Of a stretch of DNA of 64,000 nt, positions 44,798-55,700 are shown in pieces. The DNA is taken from the NCBI GenBank assembly GCA_045128915.1, contig JBGVIT010000046.1:9034-73033 (forward strand), read 5' to 3'. Below the pieces are notes generated by a model that worked only from the letters and a program-made list of their open reading frames with translations, ran no database searches and was not told the DNA's origin. The stretch is from RGIG9115 sp045128915. GTDB lineage: Bacteria; Bacillota; Clostridia; UBA1381. The position numbers were made by a program, and so were the translations under genes. Position 1 is the stretch's first letter. Each line of letters opens with the position of its first letter.

Positions 44798-47533
44798 TTA
44801 TTCACCTCCCGGATATACATAGAGATACATACCTCTTGAGTTATAGTTTACGGATGCCGCTATCATATAACTGCCACCATATCCGCTACTGTATGTTGTA
44901 ATATCCTCCCAGGATGTACCGCTGAATACTTTGTCATTCTCTATATCGTAAATGGTAATTGCATCACTTGCTAAAAGGAATTGTCTGTCAACAGTTGTTG
45001 TATTAGAATATCCGAGATCTACAACCACCGGTGGACGTTCAACCCAATCAAGCTCGCGGAATTTGTCATAATAAACATCTATAACATATCCTGCTGTAAG
45101 TGAAAATGTCTGATATACGTTACCTAACTCACCAGGTCTTGTACCTTCGTACAAAGTGTTCTTACCATACCAATAAGGCTTTTGGTTCTCTTCAAAGTCA
45201 TGTAAAACCTGTATAAGCGCAACTTTTCCGTCTATTCCGACTGTGGCACGAATCAGGTCACCTCTTCGCAAATCATCAACTGATGCAATGCTCACACCCG
45301 GATCAATATTGGCTGTTGGCTGTCCGTTGCTTTGTATTGTTTTGAATATAACGCTATCTCTACACTCTGCTTCATAGAGAACACCTTGACGTACACCCTT
45401 TATAACCTTTACCGGCTCTGCGTATTTATCAAGTCTTGTATATATTTCATCCACCATAATCGGCATGTCTGTTCCATACGGTCTTTGTGGAGTGAATTCC
45501 TCTCGCACAACTATGAAATCCGAATATGGATGTGTATAATCTGTTTTATATGACGAAATCTTATACTCCTTTACCTGATTGAAATAACTTTTATCAGTTG
45601 ACTTAAATAAATCCTTATCTGTTGAAGAAAAAGTTTCCTCAGGAACAACTATTACTTTCGTGCCTTTATAATATATTGGTCCAAGCTCAAATGAGGGATT
45701 ATTTGACGGTATCCTGTGTGTTGTGGCGGTACCTGTATACTTAAGCTGTGTTACAAGAGAGCCTGCTTCTTCTGCTTCAACTTTAGAAGCCGCCGCGGTA
45801 TCAATTTTGGAAACCTCGCCACTATTGTTTGTTCTTATTCCCACAAGCTGCCGATATGTACCCATATCACCGCTTGAAGCAAGAGCTGCAAGCAAACCAT
45901 CCACAGTTTTTACACGATTTCCGTCAACTGTGACCGGAACTTTTACATCAAGAATCTCATGATTTCCTGCCGCAGTAAACACCTTCATTTTAACTTGTGT
46001 ATCTTCCCCTACATCACTTTTGTAAACGCTGTAAATATAGGCAAATCTGTTCTCATCAACAACCGGTTCCATAGCGCTGATTTCGCCATCAGCATCTAAG
46101 TAGAAGCATGCGTTAACGCCTAAACCAAGCTTTAAATAAGGCTTCATTTCTTTATTGATTTTATAAAATACGCCGTCTATTGCCACTTCATCATCAATGA
46201 TTTGGTTTGCAGTTCCTATAATTGATGTGTCTGACATATACACATCTGCTACCTTGCCGTCCAATGATTTATATATATTGAGGACCTGACCTTTTTGCAT
46301 ATGGTAGAATGAAATTTTCTCGCCGCCGTTAACCTTATAGACGTTTATTCTGTCGTATTCTTTTTCGTCAAATATGAAATATTTGCCTGTTCTGTATTCA
46401 TCCCACACAGATTGTTGATTTTCGTTTGTGCTTCTTATTACTATTGTTTCCTTGCGTCTGATATGAACAAGTGATACTTCATCTTCCTGAAAAACCACCT
46501 CTATGCGCCCGTTTGTAGTGTTGTTAAACGCAGCTGTAATGTTAGTTTTTACAGGTCTTCCGTTAAGTAAAATCGGAGCAGTTGTGTCAATATCGATAGT
46601 TCTTTTTTTGCTGTTTTTTCCGTCTGTATAGGTTAAAACGCCTCTATTATATCCTTCAAAATTTTCAATATCAATTATTTGCTTTTCAGAACCGTCATAA
46701 TAGTAAATCATTGTTCCGGGTTCATCATCGGAAGTTCTGCGGTAATACGCTTCAACATTGTAGCCTAAAGCCTCTTCAATACCGGACTTACCTTCATAAA
46801 AGGAAATACCGTTTATCTCCACTAAATCTTTTCCTATACGCGTTTCATCTATAATTGAAACATCATCTGCTTTATCTACTCTTCCTTCTATATAGCATAT
46901 GTCACGACTGCGCGAAAGAATTGTTTCTGAACCCTGTTCCCATGTAATATAAGAGCCAACAGTTCCCTGAATATCAAGAAGCGGAACATGACAAGCATTA
47001 TATAGCATCTGCATAACGTTTTTATAATTCATATCTCTGCCTACAAGACCATAGTCTATATCGTTTTGCATTGCTATATATTCATATCCCTTTGAATAAC
47101 CACCATGTGCTTCTGCATAATCCTTGAAACCAAGAACACAAACAAGGATTTTACAAGCCTCATGATAGGTTATTACATTATGAGGATTAAAAAGTTTGTC
47201 TTCGCCTACTGATAATGCTCCAATCTTAACAAGAACGGATGCCGCATCGTAGCAAAAGCTTCCAACGGGAACATCGTTGTAATACATATGACTTTCTCCA
47301 TTGTTATCCCCTATAAGCCTTGCAGCATAAATTGCAAACTGTCCACGTGAAATTAAAGTATTTTTATCTACGTTATCTTCTGGTTTTGTAACACCAACTG
47401 CGTTAAGAAGGCCTGAAACTCTTTGTGAAACCTCATATGTTGTGATTTCTTCCGCCTCTGTTATTGGAACAAACACACTACAAGCAGTCACACAAATACA
47501 AAGAATTAATGATAATAATCTATTTACTTTCAT
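44798..47533 (-). CDS. Large exported protein with N-terminal S-layer-homology region
   Basis: A 911-residue secreted protein. Residues 1-28 are a signal peptide; residues about 40-190 contain SLH-like repeats (GQFAIYAARLIGDN, FNPHNVITYHEACKILVCVLGF, NYKNVMQMLYNACHVP), which anchor proteins to secondary wall polymers. The remaining 700 residues are beta-rich with short repeats built around YIEGRVDKADDVS, VYKVNGGEKISFY and VYMSDTSIIGTANQI, with no known catalytic motif. It lies in a run with a second SLH protein and the exoglycosidase, so it may be a surface scaffold or adhesin for the glycan. Function unknown. Confidence 0.7.
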   Translation of the reverse strand: MKVNRLLSLILCICVTACSVFVPITEAEEITTYEVSQRVSGLLNAVGVTKPEDNVDKNTLISRGQFAIYAARLIGDNNGESHMYYNDVPVGSFCYDAASVLVKIGALSVGEDKLFNPHNVITYHEACKILVCVLGFKDYAEAHGGYSKGYEYIAMQNDIDYGLVGRDMNYKNVMQMLYNACHVPLLDIQGTVGSYITWEQGSETILSRSRDICYIEGRVDKADDVSIIDETRIGKDLVEINGISFYEGKSGIEEALGYNVEAYYRRTSDDEPGTMIYYYDGSEKQIIDIENFEGYNRGVLTYTDGKNSKKRTIDIDTTAPILLNGRPVKTNITAAFNNTTNGRIEVVFQEDEVSLVHIRRKETIVIRSTNENQQSVWDEYRTGKYFIFDEKEYDRINVYKVNGGEKISFYHMQKGQVLNIYKSLDGKVADVYMSDTSIIGTANQIIDDEVAIDGVFYKINKEMKPYLKLGLGVNACFYLDADGEISAMEPVVDENRFAYIYSVYKSDVGEDTQVKMKVFTAAGNHEILDVKVPVTVDGNRVKTVDGLLAALASSGDMGTYRQLVGIRTNNSGEVSKIDTAAASKVEAEEAGSLVTQLKYTGTATTHRIPSNNPSFELGPIYYKGTKVIVVPEETFSSTDKDLFKSTDKSYFNQVKEYKISSYKTDYTHPYSDFIVVREEFTPQRPYGTDMPIMVDEIYTRLDKYAEPVKVIKGVRQGVLYEAECRDSVIFKTIQSNGQPTANIDPGVSIASVDDLRRGDLIRATVGIDGKVALIQVLHDFEENQKPYWYGKNTLYEGTRPGELGNVYQTFSLTAGYVIDVYYDKFRELDWVERPPVVVDLGYSNTTTVDRQFLLASDAITIYDIENDKVFSGTSWEDITTYSSGYGGSYMIAASVNYNSRGMYLYVYPGGE

Positions 47534-47545
47534 ATTTGAGCCTCC

Positions 47546-49282
47546 TTATTGATTAATGTAAATAAATTCACGGATAAGCTTTGCAGCTTCAGCTCTTGAA
47601 ACATTTCGGGAGGGTTTGAAGCTGCCGTCATCATATCCATTGATTATTTTTAAATTACTAAGCATCTTTATGGCATCTGCTGCATAAGCCGATATCATAT
47701 CAGCATCAGTAAACTCAGTTTCGTCTGTTTTTTCCGGCATTGCCACGCCATTTTTAATTGCTATGTTATAAAGCATTACTGCAATATCTTGTCTTGTAAC
47801 ATTTTTTCCGGTTCCGAAAACACCATCGCCAATGCCTTTTACAATTCCATATTTTGCTGCCGCATTTACATATTTACAGAACCAATCGTTTTTGCCTACA
47901 TCTGTAAATATCTCATCACTTTCATCTAATGTAAGATTTTCCATTACTGCAAGCATTTTAACGATTTCTTCCCTTGTAATGCTTTCATTCGGAGCAAAGC
48001 TGTTTTCGCTTTTACCTGAAATAATGCCTCTGTCTGCAAGCTCATAAACAGCATCATAATACCAGTCTGTTTCTGAAACGTCATCAAAACCGTCTTTCTC
48101 TTCAACAATGGGCTGAGGTTGGATTTCAGAATTTTTTTCGCTATCGGCAGAAAATGTAGGCATGCTTCCGCCGCCACCGCCACCTCCGCCGCCTTGAGTA
48201 TCAACAACGGGAGTAGTGGTCTTTTTAAGATTGGTTATTGCTGCTGAAAGAGCTGCATAATCGGCATAATTCTGTCTTTCAAGTCCATCATAAACACCTT
48301 GTCTGAGTCCTGATGTAGCTATATTAGTGTAGCTTTCAAAATTCGTCAGCATCTGTCTTACCTCTCCGTCTCCGTCTGCATGATGGATACGGGTAAGAAT
48401 TGCCATCTCAACCGCCTTTTTTTCAAATCCTTCAAGGGTTTGATAGGATAAGCTTTTTAATCTTGAAATAATTTCAGACTTTTCCTCTGCTGACGCTTCA
48501 TCATACCACCCTTTAAGTATGCCGTTTTCATCTGTAAATATAGGTAAATATTCAGCATATGTATCAAGGCTTGCTACTTTATCTTCTGAAAGCGCTCTCA
48601 TAAAAACAAGTGTTCTGAAAATTCCTGATGCTTCATCTCTGTTATTTGTATCAAATGGCTCATCTTTTAAATGTCTGATAAGAGTTTTTATAACCTCTGT
48701 ATGATTTACGGTATTTGCTCCCTCGTACAATGAAAATCTGAATGCCAAAGCATCCTTATTTGTATCAACAAAGTTTTCAACATCTGTAACATCTGCGGCA
48801 ATATATGCATTTGTTGCAGAGTTTATCCCCACTGCTGCCGCCTTTATGTTAAGTTCTGTCAGCTTTGATACATTTTCTGTTTTGTTTGAATAATATATGG
48901 GTATTCTCGCAAGAGTCTCTCCATCAACTGCCGGCCCGAAATATGCCGAATATTCGCCGCTGGCACCTGTAAGGGTGATTTCAATAGTAAACTCGCCGTT
49001 AGCGTCTGATTTTGCTCTTCCCGTATATGGCAATATGCTGTTCTGATTGCTTCCGGGTATTAAGTCACTCTGGTCCATATCCGGTGCAAAAATCGCAACA
49101 GTTACATATTCTCCCGCTTGGGCAGTTGTAAACTTGCCGCTTATCTCTGCCTTGCCTTCATCGTTGAAATCACCTATAAGCACACTGCATTGATTGTTTG
49201 CAGACACATAAGCTTGTGCATTTACTAAAGATGTACTGCACATCAGAGCAAAGATTAAAAGCAATACTAAATATTTTTTCAT
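47546..49282 (-). CDS. Exported protein with three C-terminal SLH domains and a polyglycine linker
   Basis: A 578-residue surface protein: signal peptide (MKKYLVLLLIFALMCSTSLV, cleavage near NAQA), an N-terminal beta domain of about 130 residues (FNDEGKAEISGKFTTAQAGE), a helical region (about 140-350), a run of nine or so glycines at about 364-372 (48165-48195), and three SLH repeats at about 399-448, 459-510 and 524-578 (FDDVSETDWYYDAV, FTDVGKNDWFCKYV, FTDADMISAYAADAI). SLH domains tether it to the wall. The N-terminal domain recalls extracellular modules of unknown ligand. It begins 65 nt after the 1,061-residue exoprotein gene. Confidence 0.82.
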   Translation of the reverse strand: MKKYLVLLLIFALMCSTSLVNAQAYVSANNQCSVLIGDFNDEGKAEISGKFTTAQAGEYVTVAIFAPDMDQSDLIPGSNQNSILPYTGRAKSDANGEFTIEITLTGASGEYSAYFGPAVDGETLARIPIYYSNKTENVSKLTELNIKAAAVGINSATNAYIAADVTDVENFVDTNKDALAFRFSLYEGANTVNHTEVIKTLIRHLKDEPFDTNNRDEASGIFRTLVFMRALSEDKVASLDTYAEYLPIFTDENGILKGWYDEASAEEKSEIISRLKSLSYQTLEGFEKKAVEMAILTRIHHADGDGEVRQMLTNFESYTNIATSGLRQGVYDGLERQNYADYAALSAAITNLKKTTTPVVDTQGGGGGGGGGSMPTFSADSEKNSEIQPQPIVEEKDGFDDVSETDWYYDAVYELADRGIISGKSENSFAPNESITREEIVKMLAVMENLTLDESDEIFTDVGKNDWFCKYVNAAAKYGIVKGIGDGVFGTGKNVTRQDIAVMLYNIAIKNGVAMPEKTDETEFTDADMISAYAADAIKMLSNLKIINGYDDGSFKPSRNVSRAEAAKLIREFIYINQ

Positions 49283-49347
49283 ATCCTATTCCTTTCGTTG
49301 TATAGGCGACGCACATATCGCCCTGATTCCGATTATTGCATTGTACA

Positions 49348-52300
49348 TTAATTTGCTGCAGGTCTTGTAAGTATGCATTCGTCAGTAAGCTCAACAAGTG
49401 TTGCAAATCCATCCCACAAGAACGCCTTAACAGTTGTGTAATCGCCTGTTACCGTTAGATTCTGACCGATTGCCGTATCATCATATCCCGCTGTTGCATA
49501 AATCGGTTTTAAATCTATATATTTAACCTCTGAGCCGTTATATGCAACCCAGATAAGATATGGTGTTTCGGAATTTTCAGTTGAGTTAAATATACCAACC
49601 TTTGCTTGTATTACATCATCATTTGTAAGCTGACTTACCGGCACATTTGCTTTCTCAAATCTTAAATCTGATACCTTATACTCACCGTCGCCCGTTGTAA
49701 ACACGTAATCTCTGCCGTTTATTGTAAGCGAATAATTGGTATGTCCTACAAGCATATCATCGAGTATAACTGTATAAACACCATTCGCCGCATCAAATGT
49801 ACCTGAAACCAAAAAGCCGTTAAGCATTACTGTTGGCTCAGTGGTTGCATTATCAAAATAAATTTTTGAGGTCTTTGCGCCTGCCTTGTTATCGAGCATA
49901 CTTCCTTTTGCAGTTTCGAAAGTAGCAGCCTTAACAGTTGTACTTCTTTCGGGATAGCTATAACTTGTAATGCTCAGGTTATCTATGTAAGTATCTGTAT
50001 TGGGTGTAATTGTCTGGATATTAATTCCGCCGACACCGCTGCCATGTGTTGTTGTATTCCATGTAATAGGAGTTTTACCGGTGTTATCAGTTTCTCGGTC
50101 AGCATATGTCAAGCCTTTGTAAAACGGAGTTTCACTGCCATTTACATAAACCTCCAGCTCACCTTTATTTGGATAATATCTTAATTTGTAATTTGTCCAG
50201 ACGTTGCGTGTAATTACTTCGGTTGAAACTACTTTGCTTGCAGAAATCATCTTGCCGTTGCGGCTTACAGGTGCTATGGCAGTCGCAGCAGCGGCAGATT
50301 CAATAGAAATACCGGTATGTCTTGTAGTTGTGTTACTTTCTGCAAACATTATATAAGTTTGCCATGTGGTATTTCCGGAAGCTTCTGCTCTTAAATCAAA
50401 GTCTGCATCAATATATTCCACATTTTCATTTATAGGTATATTAACAAAAGGCTGATTTTCAGTATCCTTACCACTTAGAAACTGTCCATATGCTGTTGTA
50501 CCGGTTGAACCTTTTAACACATTTGTCTTGCCTTCATAATCCCCTGAAACATAGTCAATAGCAGTAGTTGATGTTGCAGAGTTTATAGTTGTCCATTTTT
50601 CTATTCCGGTATCAAAGCTATCACTGAAGTTTGCCATTTGTCTGCGGCTTGCATCATAACCCCAGCTTGAAGCTTTAACATTATCAAGATATGTAGTGGA
50701 AACCTTACCAAGCTGTATATCAAAGCCTGTAATTTTACTTCCGAAACCGGCTCTGGTCCATGTATAAGGATCGGTACCGGATCTCTGAGGTTGTCCATCG
50801 TGATTTAAATAAGTCAGGCTGGTAAGTACGGGTTGGTCAGAAATTGTTTGCTGAGTATCACCGGCATATACTTCCATTTTACCCTGCCAGGGATAATATC
50901 TTAATCTGTAAGATTTCCATACATCAAGCATATCAGCATTTGAAGCATTAGGTCTGTCAATTCTGGCTCCGCCTTTGGTTATAGGCTTTATATTTGCCTG
51001 ATTAATTAAGATACCTGCAGCATATGCGCCGTTTTCATCAACAAGCTTAACATAAGCCTCGAACTCATCCGCATCATTTTGTTCAACAGCCTTCATATCG
51101 AAATCCAGCTGAACGTATTCGATACTGTTATCTACGGGCAGGTTCATATTCTTCGGACTTTTAAGAACGTAATATCCCACCATAGCATCAGCTACAAGCT
51201 GATTTTCAGTTGTATCAAGTGAAACATCAAGGTTAGCGTCACTGCTTGAAATCCATCCTTTGTCTGATGTGAAATCATCTGTGAATGCTTCACCTTTTTG
51301 GCTTGCAACATTTTTCACAACAAAGTTATACGCACGGTTTACTGTCTTTCCATATATATCCGTTGCACCGGTTACCTTAACCTGATATCTTGCAAAATTT
51401 TCGGTTAAGGGTGTATCAAATGAAATACCTACGCCGTTTGATGCTTTATATTCAACATTACAGTCTGCATCTGTTGCACCAACTCCGCTGAAGGTAATAT
51501 CATCTTCAGCCATTTTCTTAACGGTTACATTATTTATTGTATTTTTGTCAACGGGAATATCCCAATTTGCAAAAATGTAGTCCGTACCATTTCCTACCTC
51601 ACTAAATTTCACCTCGTCTGCAGCAGAGACTGTTACAACCAAGATGTTGTCAAACATTGCAGCGGTTTCAGCACTCTGATAGCCGCCACCCATAATGTTT
51701 ATATTACCCAAAGGCTTACCCGGAGCAAGATTGGGAATTGTATATGTACCGCTGGCACTTGTTCCTGTCCATGCCTGTCCTACCGGATGTGAGTCCAGAT
51801 ACTTACCGTCTATATAATAATCCACCTCACCTGTTGAGGGATGATATATATAACAAAGATTATACCATGTATCAGGAGTTACTGTGAAATTACTTGTAGC
51901 TGTTGAATTATATTCAAAACCGGCGCTGTCTTTTCTTGGTGCGCCAATACATACCTTCCACACGTTTGCCGGATCCAGATCGTCGCGGTTATAGAAGAAC
52001 AAACCGAAGGCAGGACTGACTGCCGGATTGTAGCTTGTCCAGCCGTTTGACGCCGCTGCATCTGTTGTGCTGTTTCCGCGTGATACAAAAAATCTTACAT
52101 ACTGCTTAGCGTCCATTATATTGGTTTCAGGAATATATACATCACCGCTGATGATAATATCCTCTTTGCCGATAGTTATATCGGGGTTTATGTAAAGAGA
52201 AGGACCTGCAACATCTGTAACATCAATTCCTAATTTAAAAGCCTTGCCACTCTTCACAGAACCTGTATCCACTGTGGATAAATCTATTCCCGTTATGTTG

Positions 52301-52533
52301 CCTGAGCTTCCTACTGCGTTTCTTACTTTCCAACCACCTGCAAATGCATTGTCGTTAGCATAAGTATCATATGATACATCACCATAGCCTTCAAAATTTT
52401 CGTAAAAGCTTTGGTTTGTCACCGCTTCTGTCTCTGCTGAAGCATTTATTCCTGCAAATACTGTAACAAAAACTGAAAGTGAAGCAACTAAACTGATTGT
52501 TCTCTTTAATTTTTCTTTCCTAAAATTCAACAA
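49348..52533 (-). CDS. Large secreted protein with repeated LamG-like modules (paralogue of 52,794-56,006)
   Basis: A 1,061-residue exoprotein with a signal peptide ending at INASAE. First comes a LamG-like module (FYENFEGYGDVSYDT to DYYIDGKYLDSHP, about 35-270), then an Ig-like stretch, then two similar modules of about 200 residues (about 420-630 and 640-860, each with a VEYVQLDFDM or VEYIDADFDL type strand, a KSYRLRYYP or NYKLRYYP strand and a closing D-N-V/L strand), and a C-terminal part with AATFETAKGSMLDNKAG. No catalytic motif is evident; the modules look like carbohydrate-binding sandwiches. Start is TTG 52533 with GGAGG 7 nt upstream rather than ATG 52551. Confidence 0.7.
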   Translation of the reverse strand: MLNFRKEKLKRTISLVASLSVFVTVFAGINASAETEAVTNQSFYENFEGYGDVSYDTYANDNAFAGGWKVRNAVGSSGNITGIDLSTVDTGSVKSGKAFKLGIDVTDVAGPSLYINPDITIGKEDIIISGDVYIPETNIMDAKQYVRFFVSRGNSTTDAAASNGWTSYNPAVSPAFGLFFYNRDDLDPANVWKVCIGAPRKDSAGFEYNSTATSNFTVTPDTWYNLCYIYHPSTGEVDYYIDGKYLDSHPVGQAWTGTSASGTYTIPNLAPGKPLGNINIMGGGYQSAETAAMFDNILVVTVSAADEVKFSEVGNGTDYIFANWDIPVDKNTINNVTVKKMAEDDITFSGVGATDADCNVEYKASNGVGISFDTPLTENFARYQVKVTGATDIYGKTVNRAYNFVVKNVASQKGEAFTDDFTSDKGWISSSDANLDVSLDTTENQLVADAMVGYYVLKSPKNMNLPVDNSIEYVQLDFDMKAVEQNDADEFEAYVKLVDENGAYAAGILINQANIKPITKGGARIDRPNASNADMLDVWKSYRLRYYPWQGKMEVYAGDTQQTISDQPVLTSLTYLNHDGQPQRSGTDPYTWTRAGFGSKITGFDIQLGKVSTTYLDNVKASSWGYDASRRQMANFSDSFDTGIEKWTTINSATSTTAIDYVSGDYEGKTNVLKGSTGTTAYGQFLSGKDTENQPFVNIPINENVEYIDADFDLRAEASGNTTWQTYIMFAESNTTTRHTGISIESAAAATAIAPVSRNGKMISASKVVSTEVITRNVWTNYKLRYYPNKGELEVYVNGSETPFYKGLTYADRETDNTGKTPITWNTTTHGSGVGGINIQTITPNTDTYIDNLSITSYSYPERSTTVKAATFETAKGSMLDNKAGAKTSKIYFDNATTEPTVMLNGFLVSGTFDAANGVYTVILDDMLVGHTNYSLTINGRDYVFTTGDGEYKVSDLRFEKANVPVSQLTNDDVIQAKVGIFNSTENSETPYLIWVAYNGSEVKYIDLKPIYATAGYDDTAIGQNLTVTGDYTTVKAFLWDGFATLVELTDECILTRPAAN

Positions 52534-52582
52534 TGTAATACCTCCATTCATATATTTTGTATATTAAAAGGTTATTATTTAC

Positions 52583-52605
52583 TGTATAACGGTCTCACTT
52601 ATACA
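52583..52605. promoter_or_regulatory. Operator-like dyad upstream of the 1,061-residue exoprotein gene
   Basis: TGTATAA (52583-52589) and TTATACA (52599-52605) form a perfect 7-bp inverted repeat around 9 nt, 50-70 bp upstream of the TTG start. It may bind a dimeric regulator; no clear -35/-10 pair could be fixed beside it. Confidence 0.4.
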
Positions 52606-52659
52606 CAATACTGCTTGCAAATCGGATTTTGCCCTTATGATTATATCTCTAAAGAGCGA

Positions 52660-52720
52660 AATGCATAAATACATTACCTACCGAAAAAAACAAATTTTGT
52701 AGGGAATGTATTTATTCATT
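52660..52720. repeat. 21-bp inverted repeat between the exoprotein paralogues
   Basis: AATGCATAAATACATTACCTA (split here as arms 52660-52680 and 52700-52720) pairs at 19 of 21 positions around 19 nt. The right arm also folds alone (GGAATG with CATTCC). The GTAGGGAATG core resembles a short GTAGGG-type repeat frequent in Oscillospirales genomes. Confidence 0.65.
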
Positions 52721-52753
52721 CCGCTAAAATTCGTGTTGTTAAACCGTTTTTGC

Positions 52754-52780
52754 CGGGGGAGCAAGATTTGTGCTCCCCCG
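52754..52780 (-). promoter_or_regulatory. GC-rich hairpin just after the 1,070-residue exoprotein gene
   Basis: CGGGGGAGCA and TGCTCCCCCG (52754-52763 and 52771-52780) form a perfect 10-bp stem with a 7-nt loop, about 14 nt beyond the stop. No U-run follows on either strand, so it may be a 3' mRNA stabiliser or partial attenuator rather than a full terminator. Confidence 0.6.
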
Positions 52781-52793
52781 AGCTATTTACGAT

Positions 52794-55700
52794 TTAGTTT
52801 TCAGATATATTAATAGTTATGGGATTAAGCAACGGGGTGATTGTATCAATACCATCCCAGATAAATGCCTTAACAGTTGTGAATTCACCTGTAACTGTTA
52901 AACTCTTATCTGCTGACTTTACCACGTTTTCACCGCTTGCAGCAGTAAGCTTTACGAAGCCAACATCTGCAAGTGCATCGCCTTCATATGCTGCCCAGAT
53001 AAGATAAGGTGTTTCTTCGCCTTCAGTTGAGTTATATACGTCAACCTTTGCAGTAATCACATCACCTGCTACCAATTTGTCTGCAGTCACACCTGCTTTT
53101 TCAAATCTTAAGTTTGATACCTTAAATTCGCCGTCGCCCGTTGTAAATGTATAAGGTGTGTTATTTACAGCAAGGGTATATTGTGTATTACCGATAAGCA
53201 TAGTGTCAAGGGCAATTTCATATACTCCGTTTGTACCCGTTACGGTTTTTGCTTCATTATTAATTGCAACCGTAGGCACTGCGGTTTCGTTCGCCATATA
53301 GATATTTATATTTTTTGCACCGGCTTTGTTATCAAGCATACTGCCTTCTGCTGTTTCAAAGACAGCTGCCTTAACAACAGTCGGTCTGTATGCATAGCCG
53401 AAGCTTGCAGCACTTACATTTTTAAGATATACACTTGTGCTCTTTGAGTATACCTGAATACTCAAGCCTGTTATTGAGTTGCCGTCAGTTGCACTATCCC
53501 ATTTGTATGTAGTAGTACCAGCATTGCCTCCTGAAGCTGTAGTATAAAGAGTATCAACAATAAGTGTGGGCACTTCAGAAATCGCGGTCTGGCTATCGCC
53601 CATAAACACTTTTAATTTTCCGACATTCGGATAATATCTTATTTTATAAGACTTCCACACACCAAGTATACTGCTGATTGATTTAGTAGGAGTATTAATT
53701 TTATTACCGTTTCCTGCTGCAGCAAATATAGCATTGTCTTCAAGCACAAAGCCTGCATGAAGTGTGTTCGCTTCCTGAGTTGTGCTTGTTGCATCAGTCA
53801 TCATGATAGATGCGCCAAAGTCTGTTGCACCATCTACATATAAATCAAATGCCATATCAACATACTCAACATCTGCGTTCACAGGGACATTAAAGTTAAG
53901 AGGGCTTCTTAATTTACCATATGATGCATCACTCGGAGTAGTGCCTTTAATAGCTTGTTTCTCTCCGTCATAGCTGACTGATAAATTAGCTGTGGCATTA
54001 CTTCCCCATTTTGCAGAAGCTGTCGTCCATGCAGCTGTACCGTCAATTACATCAGATGAAATTACCGCACTGTGGCTTCCCTTTGTTTCGCGGTTTTTTG
54101 AATAGCTATAGCTTGCGGCATTTACATTATCAAGGTAAATATTTACGTTAGCTGTATTAACCTGCATACTCATACCAACTATACTGTCGCCATGAGTTGA
54201 TTCAGACCATTTAAATTCACCTGTTCCGTTGCCACCTGATGCTGATGTGTAAAGTTGGTATGCAGTAAATATCGGCTTATCAGAGATTGTTTCCTGAGTA
54301 TCACCCATGTAAACTTCAATTTTACTGTCGTGGGGATAATATCTTATAATATAAGACTGCCATTTATCAACTGTGCTTTCAAATGTTGCCATTGGATTCC
54401 TAACATAGTTACCGTTTTTAGCTGCTGAATACACTGCATCTTCTTCAAGAACAATACCTGCGTGCAGGTCTGAAAGCTCATCACACATCATAACAGATGC
54501 CTGGAAATCCTTATCTGCCTTTAAATCAAATGCCATATCAACATAGTCAACTGTATCATTAAGAGCAACATTAAACTTCTTGGGGCTTCTTACTTTTGTA
54601 TATGCTGCTGTACTTGCAATCTTCAGTGCCGTTGATGTTTCATCGTAGCTTACTGTCAGATTAGAAGTGTTAGCACTTGCCCATTTTGAAGAAGAAGTGG
54701 TCCAAGTAGCCGCAGTGTCAATTACATCTGCTGAAAAGCTCTCGTTATAGCTTGCACCTACAAGATTTACTTTATCTCCTACAACAAAGTTGTATACATA
54801 ATCCACTGTTTCTCCGCATACATTCTTTGCACCTGATACCTTGATCTGATATCTTTCAAAAGCAGTATCAAGAGGCTGCGTAAACTTAACGCCCACACCG
54901 TTTGAATATGTAGTTACAGAAGCATTTGTAACATCGGTTGCACCTGCACCGCTGAAGGTAACATCGTTTGCTGCCAGCTTTTTAACTGTGGCAGTTTTAT
55001 TTGTAATATCAACGGGGATATCCCAGCTTGCGAAAACAGAGTTTGTACCCTTTTCAATCTCGTCATATTTTACATTGCTTGCTGCTGATGCAGTAACAAC
55101 AGAGATGTTGTCAAACATTGCAGCAGTGTCATTACTCTTGGTACCACCCGCACAAAGATTTATATTACCTAACTTTTCGCCTGCTGCAAGGTTAGGAATC
55201 GGATATGTAACACCATTTACCTGTCTTTTTGTAGGATGAGTATCAAGGTACTTGCCGTCAATATAATAATCCACGTCACCTGTTGATGGGTGATAAACAA
55301 GGCAAAGATTGTACCATGTTTCAGCTGCTACATTAAAAGCATTTGTATTGGTGGTAGCAATTTCAGCCTGAACTACAGTAGGTGTAGCTCCGCCTATACG
55401 AACACGCCATACAGGCTCTGACTGACTTACATCAGCAGTAAAGAACAAGCCGAAGGCAGGGTAAGATGCAGGAACATAATTTGCCCAGGTTGTTTCTCCC
55501 CAAACTTCATCTCCTGAAGTATAGTCCCTAACAACATCGGTTCCCTGTCCGCGGGATACATAAAATCTTACACGCTGATTTGAATCCGCTGTATTTATAT
55601 TTATTTCAGGAATATACACATCACCGCTTATTATAATATCTTCGTTACCTATTGTTATATTGGGATCCTTGTAAATAGCAGGACCTGCTGACGCAGAAAC

